From Lonsdalea britannica (GTDB lineage Bacteria; Pseudomonadota; Gammaproteobacteria; Enterobacterales; Enterobacteriaceae), in assembly GCF_002111595.1 (NCBI RefSeq), contig NZ_LUTN01000006.1, forward strand, positions 1-64,000: a stretch of 64,000 nucleotides of DNA, written 5' to 3'. Below are positions 59,906 to 64,000 of the stretch, piece by piece (the stretch's first letter is position 1; each line of letters opens with the position of its first letter). The notes under the pieces were generated by a model. It was not told where the DNA came from. It did not search any database and was given only the letters and a program-made list of their open reading frames with translations. Both the position numbers and the translations under genes were made by a program.

Positions 59906-60550
59906 ATGAAATACCAAATTATTCCTGTGACGGCATTTAGCCAAAACTGCACCTTGTTGTGGGCTGAAGAGAGTGGGGATGCTGCTTTAGTCGACCCAGG
60001 CGGAGAGGCTGAAAAGTTGAAGCAAGCCGTGGCCCAAGCTGGTGTGACGGTTAAGCAAATCCTTTTGACCCATGGACATTTGGACCATGTTGGGGCGGCA
60101 GCGGAACTTGCCAGCTATTATCAGGTGCCTATCAAAGGTCCGCAGCGTGCCGATGCATTCTGGTTGGATGGTCTGCCAGCGCAAAGTCGGATGTTTGGTC
60201 TTGATGATTGTCAGCCATTGACGCCGGATGAATGGCTGGATGAAGGCGATACTGTGGCCATCGGCGAAGTACAGCTCTCAGTCTTGCATTGTCCGGGGCA
60301 TACGCCGGGCCACATTGTCTTTTTTAATGAGTCTGCGCGGCTGGCGATTTCCGGCGATGTGATCTTCAGAGGCGGCGTGGGTCGTAGCGACTTCCCCCAG
60401 GGGAATCATGAAGCGCTGATTCAGTCGATTACCACAAAACTGTTGCCGCTGGGTGATGATGTTGCTTTTATCCCCGGGCATGGACCGATGTCGACTTTCG
60501 GTGAAGAACGCCGGACTAACCCGTTTTTGCAGGGAATGACTGTCAGGTAA
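59906..60550 (+). CDS. gloC: Metallo-beta-lactamase-fold hydrolase GloC (YcbL)
   Basis: A 214-residue (E. coli 215) type II glyoxalase that hydrolyses S-lactoylglutathione. Metal motif [11 protein letters not shown], then [26 protein letters not shown] and [12 protein letters not shown] complete the binuclear site. It lacks the C-terminal substrate domain of GloB, as expected for GloC. A terminator shared with aspC follows. Confidence 0.94.
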   Translation: MKYQIIPVTAFSQNCTLLWAEESGDAALVDPGGEAEKLKQAVAQAGVTVKQILLTHGHLDHVGAAAELASYYQVPIKGPQRADAFWLDGLPAQSRMFGLDDCQPLTPDEWLDEGDTVAIGEVQLSVLHCPGHTPGHIVFFNESARLAISGDVIFRGGVGRSDFPQGNHEALIQSITTKLLPLGDDVAFIPGHGPMSTFGEERRTNPFLQGMTVR

Positions 60551-60583
60551 CAGATCGGTTGAACACCTAAACTCAGGCGAATA

Positions 60584-60619
60584 AAAAAGCCAGCCCGGTT
60601 GATACGGAGCTGGCTTTTT
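60584..60619. terminator. Bidirectional terminator between gloC and aspC
   Basis: AAAAAGCCAGC (60584-60594) and GCTGGCTTTTT (60609-60619) form an 11-bp stem with A/T flanks giving a T-run on both strands. The two genes converge here. Confidence 0.92.
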
Positions 60620-60639
60620 ATTGTCTATCGATTCACGTC

Positions 60640-61830
60640 TTATAACACGGCAACAATAGCCTCACACAGCGGAGCCATATTTTCTGGCGTCATGCCGGCC
60701 ACATTGACCCGGCCGGAATTGACGGCATATACGCCAAACTCATCGCGCAGGCGAATGACTTGCTCTTTGCTCAGTCCGCTAAACGAGAACATACCGTTCT
60801 GCTGGATTATGAAAGAGAAATCCTGTTGCGCGCCTTTTTCTTGAAGGGTATTCACAAACAGCTGACGCATACGTTGAATACGCTCGCGCATCGCTGTCAG
60901 TTCCTGCTCCCAAATCCCCCGTAGAACGTCGTTAGACAAAATCGTCGCTACGACAGCAGCTCCATGAGAAGGCGGGTTAGAGTAGTTTGCACGAATCACC
61001 GCTTTTATCTGACTAAATGCGGTATCGACTACCGCGCTATCCGCGGCAACCAACGTACAGGCTCCCACTCGTTCGTTATACAAGCCAAAGTTTTTGGAAT
61101 AGGAGCTCGCGACCAGCAGTTCTTGATGTTTGGCAGCGAAAGTGCGCAGACCCTGAGCATCTTCATCCAAACTGTTAGCAAATCCCTGATAGGCGAAATC
61201 AAAGAGGGGCAACCAGCCTTTCTGCTGTGAGAGGGAAGCCAATTGGCCCCACTGTTCAGGCGTAGGGTCAATCCCCGTAGGGTTATGGCAACAACCGTGG
61301 AATAAAACGATGTCGCCAGTCTGAGCGGCACTCAGGCTTGCCACCATGCCATCGAAATCCAGTTTGTGCGCAGTGGCATCGTAGTAGTCGTAGTCACAGA
61401 CTTCCAGTCCCACCGCTGCAAAGACGTTTCTGTGGTTAGGCCAGGTTGGATTACTGATCCAAATACGTTTAGCCGAGGTGTTATGCGCAATAAAATCCGC
61501 TGCAACACGCAGAGCTCCGGTGCCCCCAGGTGTTTGGGCTGTCCGAGCGCGCTTATTTGTGATGATGTCGTTATCTTTGCCGAACAGCAACTCTTGGGTG
61601 CGGAGTGCAAATTCCGGTAAGCCATCGATGCTGAGATAGTTTTTGCTGACTTCATTTTCAAGCAAATACTGTTCTGCTTTTTTTACGCTGGTTAATACAG
61701 GTGTTTTTCCGGTTTCGTCCTTATAAACACCGATACCCAGATTGATTTTATGAGGACGCTCGTCAGCGCGAAAGAGATCGGCTAACCCAAGAATAGGGTC
61801 GGCTGGAGCAGCAGAGATTTTTTCAAACAT
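60640..61830 (-). CDS. aspC: Aspartate aminotransferase AspC
   Basis: AspC exchanges amino groups between aspartate and 2-oxoglutarate and also serves tyrosine and phenylalanine synthesis. 396 residues, the E. coli length. The PLP lysine is in [29 protein letters not shown] and the substrate-binding Arg in [10 protein letters not shown] are conserved. It is followed on the upstream side by ompF and asnS on the same strand, the E. coli order. Confidence 0.98.
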   Translation of the reverse strand: MFEKISAAPADPILGLADLFRADERPHKINLGIGVYKDETGKTPVLTSVKKAEQYLLENEVSKNYLSIDGLPEFALRTQELLFGKDNDIITNKRARTAQTPGGTGALRVAADFIAHNTSAKRIWISNPTWPNHRNVFAAVGLEVCDYDYYDATAHKLDFDGMVASLSAAQTGDIVLFHGCCHNPTGIDPTPEQWGQLASLSQQKGWLPLFDFAYQGFANSLDEDAQGLRTFAAKHQELLVASSYSKNFGLYNERVGACTLVAADSAVVDTAFSQIKAVIRANYSNPPSHGAAVVATILSNDVLRGIWEQELTAMRERIQRMRQLFVNTLQEKGAQQDFSFIIQQNGMFSFSGLSKEQVIRLRDEFGVYAVNSGRVNVAGMTPENMAPLCEAIVAVL

Positions 61831-62073
61831 TGCGCAGTAGTTCCGTGACTGAATTTAAGCAATAGAGCTAGCAGGTTAACGCTAGCGCCAGGCTTTGCCA
61901 ACCGTTTGCATCAAAGAAATGACATTTACTGGGAAAGGAAGAACACAAGCAGGTCAACAGAATGTTAGCTTTTACATAAACTAAAACGCCAGCCGGAGAT
62001 ACCGGCTGGCGTGTAATCTAAACCTGGTTTTTTCAACTAAACTACCAAAAAAGGCAGATAATCTTTACTCAGA

Positions 62074-63141
62074 TTAGAACTGGTAAACAACACCCAGTGC
62101 TACGCGGTCATCGTTAGCGACACGGTATGCGTTATCGTTGTCCAGCAGGTTGATGTCGTATTCAGTGTAGACGGACATGTTTTTGTTGAACGCGTAGTTA
62201 GCACCCAGGCTGACGTATTTGCTTACGTAGTCATTGTTGCCGTTAGAGTCGTCTTTCGCTTTGGCGGAAACGTAACCCAGAGACGGAGTCAGACCGAAGT
62301 CGAAGGTGTACTGCGCGACAGCTTCGAATACTTTGGTTTTGTCTGCGGTGCTTGTGAAAGCGGTTAAACCGTTACCGATATAGGTCAGGTTGCGGTATTC
62401 ACCGTAGGTCGCGGCCAAATAAACGCTGTTAGCGTCATATTTCAGACCTGTAGCCCAAGCTTCAGCACGGTCACCGTGACCATCGTCTGATTGATCGGTA
62501 GTACGGTCAACGGTTTCATAAGAACCGATTACACCCACGCCGATCGGTGAAGTGTAAGAAGAAGACACACCCCAGCCGTCGCCATTCTGGCGTTCTACAA
62601 CACGAGAACCTTCGTTTTTGCCTTGGTACTGTACGGCGAAGTCCCAGCCATCAACCAGGCCGAAGAAGTTTTTGTTGCGGTAGGTTGCTACGCCAGAGCT
62701 ACGGCCTGTGATGCTGTCGGTGTACTGGCTGTCGCTGCCAAATTCTGGCAGAACGTCGGTGTAAGAAATACCGTCGTAGGCGATGCCCAGGTTACGACCG
62801 TAGTCGAATGAGCCGTAGTCAGCGAATTTGAAGCCAGCGTAAGCGTAGCGAGTTTTGCTAGCAGATGCATTCTGGTTTTCAGCGCCTGAAGCATTGAATT
62901 CATATTCGAAACGACCGTAACCGGTCAGTTCGTTAGTGATCTGAGTTTCACCTTTGAAGCCAAGACGAGCATAAGTTTTGTCGCCATCGTTATCGGAGTC
63001 ATCGGAGAAGTAGTGCAGGCCAACAACTTTGCCGTAAAGATCCAGCTTGTTGCCGTCTTTATTATAGACTTCAGCTGCATTTGCTGCGCCTGCAGCTAAC
63101 AAAGCCGGGATTACCACTGCAAGAAAATTGCGCTTCATCAT
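62074..63141 (-). CDS. ompF: Outer-membrane porin OmpF-type
   Basis: A 355-residue trimeric porin. The first of two adjacent ATGs (63141) follows GAGGGTAACA; the signal peptide ends [10 protein letters not shown] before AEVYNKDG. The 16-strand barrel is typical: [20 protein letters not shown], the loop 3 constriction region [25 protein letters not shown] and the terminal Phe in ALGVVYQF recognised by BamA. Name chosen from synteny with aspC and asnS; OmpC-like substrate preference cannot be excluded. An OmpR-like box lies upstream, so osmolarity control by EnvZ/OmpR is likely. Confidence 0.93.
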   Translation of the reverse strand: MMKRNFLAVVIPALLAAGAANAAEVYNKDGNKLDLYGKVVGLHYFSDDSDNDGDKTYARLGFKGETQITNELTGYGRFEYEFNASGAENQNASASKTRYAYAGFKFADYGSFDYGRNLGIAYDGISYTDVLPEFGSDSQYTDSITGRSSGVATYRNKNFFGLVDGWDFAVQYQGKNEGSRVVERQNGDGWGVSSSYTSPIGVGVIGSYETVDRTTDQSDDGHGDRAEAWATGLKYDANSVYLAATYGEYRNLTYIGNGLTAFTSTADKTKVFEAVAQYTFDFGLTPSLGYVSAKAKDDSNGNNDYVSKYVSLGANYAFNKNMSVYTEYDINLLDNDNAYRVANDDRVALGVVYQF

Positions 63142-63308
63142 TGTTACCCTCATTGGTGTTATTGGACACCTACATTTGCCTCGAAAATTTCTTACGGAAC
63201 TTTTGTGGCAATTGTGATGTCTTCCTGTGTCTGCACGCAGTTTTCCATTCACTAGGTCGTTAAGCTACCCTAAAAATGATACTAAGTTCGTAATCAGGTA
63301 ACCATTGG

Positions 63309-63334
63309 AAAATATGTATTACAAAATGTAAAAA
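63309..63334 (-). promoter_or_regulatory. OmpR-binding region of the porin gene
   Basis: On the minus strand TTTTTACATTTTGTAATACA (ending at about 63315) resembles the F1 OmpR box of ompF (TTTACTTTTTGGTTACATAT), about 170 bases before the start. Further OmpR sites probably follow but are less clear. Confidence 0.6.
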
Positions 63335-63361
63335 CCACTGAACTTTTTACAAGAATGCTAA

Positions 63362-63393
63362 ATAAAAGAAGGGGCCGTTATAAACGGCCCCTT
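63362..63393 (-). terminator. Rho-independent terminator of asnS
   Basis: AAGGGGCCGTT (63369-63379) and AACGGCCCCTT (63383-63393) form an 11-bp stem with loop ATA; on the minus strand CTTTTATTT follows. Confidence 0.9.
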
Positions 63394-63433
63394 CGCTATT
63401 CTAGATATTTGTTTTGCTTATATTAATTTTTTA

Positions 63434-64000
63434 TTAAAAGCTCGCGTTACGTGGAGTTCGAGGGAACGGAATGACATCTCGAACATTTTGGACGCCGGTC
63501 ACATAAGCGACCAAACGTTCGAAACCAAGACCGAATCCGGAGTGGGGAACCGTGCCGTAACGGCGCAGATCGCGGTACCAACTGTAGTCTTCTTTGTTCA
63601 GTCCCATTTCTTCCAGGCGACGGTCAAGATGGTCAAGACGCTCTTCACGTTGAGAGCCACCGATAATTTCACCGATACCCGGCGCCAAAACATCCATCGC
63701 GGCAACCGTTTTACCATCATCATTCATGCGCATATAAAACGCTTTGATATCTTTCGGGTAATTTTTAACCACCACGGGCGCTTTAAAATGTTTCTCAGCC
63801 AGATAGCGTTCGTGCTCTGAAGACAGGTCGATGCCCCAAGAAACCGGGTTTTCGAATGTTTCGCCGCAGTTTTCAAGAATAGTGATTGCGTCTGTGTAAT
63901 CCACCTGAGAGAAATCGGCATGAATAAATTCCTCCAGACGGGTCAGCGCCTCCTTATCTACGCGCTGAGCGAAAAATGCCATATCGTCCGCGCGTTCTTC
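63434..64000 (-). CDS. asnS: Asparaginyl-tRNA synthetase, C-terminal part, 5' end beyond window
   Basis: The last 188 residues of a class IIb aminoacyl-tRNA synthetase that charges tRNA-Asn (E. coli AsnS 466). Visible: part of the catalytic core with [14 protein letters not shown] and motif 3, [21 protein letters not shown], ending [13 protein letters not shown]. The reading frame stays open to the window edge. The stop precedes a strong terminator; ompF lies downstream. Confidence 0.97.
   Translation of the reverse strand, partial: EERADDMAFFAQRVDKEALTRLEEFIHADFSQVDYTDAITILENCGETFENPVSWGIDLSSEHERYLAEKHFKAPVVVKNYPKDIKAFYMRMNDDGKTVAAMDVLAPGIGEIIGGSQREERLDHLDRRLEEMGLNKEDYSWYRDLRRYGTVPHSGFGLGFERLVAYVTGVQNVRDVIPFPRTPRNASF

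Noticed and set aside
1-64000. CRISPR arrays, prophage, insertion sequences, restriction or defence islands
   Set aside because: No regularly spaced repeats, transposase, integrase, phage structural or restriction genes were seen on either strand.

Overview
The window is chromosomal core DNA of a gammaproteobacterium of the order Enterobacterales. Nearly every protein is a close relative of an E. coli K-12 protein of the same length. The gene order follows the E. coli fabA-matP, opgGH, pyrC, rne, fab cluster, ptsG, nagZ-ndh, mfd-lolCDE-nagK-cobB series, but large blocks between these groups are missing or exchanged, which fits a plant-associated lineage such as Pectobacteriaceae (an inference; the genus is not determined). 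I see no prophage, insertion sequence, CRISPR array, integrase or transposase. matP, one exact matS site and five KOPS motifs that all point rightwards place the window in or beside the Ter macrodomain, with dif probably to the right.

Layout. 1-3400: the 5' part of a tRNA-Ser(GGA) gene with its promoter, then fabA under a FabR palindrome and a FadR-like site, lonH, and matP. 3400-7400: a small accessory segment where E. coli has ompA-sulA. It holds a DUF523 protein, a GhoT/OrtT-type membrane toxin, an Arc-type ribbon-helix-helix protein with its own operator-like repeats, an unknown 94-residue protein, and a His/Met-rich PepSY plus DUF2946 pair. 7900-18700: opgGH, lpxL, trhO, yceI-yceJ, bssS, dinI (with SOS box), pyrC and an ABM-fold monooxygenase. 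18770-34780: rne with its long leader, rluC, yceF, then yceD-rpmF-plsX-fabH-fabD-fabG-acpP-fabF-pabC-mltG-tmk-holB-ycfH, the fatty-acid and envelope cluster. 35000-43300: ptsG with CRP, Mlc and SgrS sites, an Ldh-family oxidoreductase, hinT, matS, lpoB, thiK, nagZ, ndh with an FNR box, and ycfJ. 43400-53400: an orphan GltI-like binding protein, mfd, lolCDE, nagK and cobB. 53500-64000: nlpC-ydiV-selO, which lies far away in E. coli, joined to ldtD-mepK-gloC-aspC-ompF-asnS, which in E. coli lies upstream of fabA.

Functionally the window is dominated by envelope building: type II fatty-acid synthesis (fabA, plsX, fabH, D, G, F, acpP), lipid A acylation (lpxL), osmoregulated glucans (opgGH), lipoprotein sorting (lolCDE), and peptidoglycan synthesis, cross-linking and recycling (lpoB, mltG, ldtD, mepK, nagZ, nagK, nlpC).

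The most striking oddity is technical or evolutionary. Six conserved genes (fabD, mfd, lolC, nagK, selO, ldtD) carry eight apparent single-base losses, and restoring one base at each gives the usual family length. Because fabD and lolC are essential in E. coli, consensus sequence errors are more likely than gene decay. I found no convincing undescribed multi-gene system. The best candidates for something new are small: a structured RNA-like element after nlpC, the ribbon-helix-helix locus, the lone GhoT/OrtT gene, and a 12-bp inverted repeat spanning the fabG stop codon.
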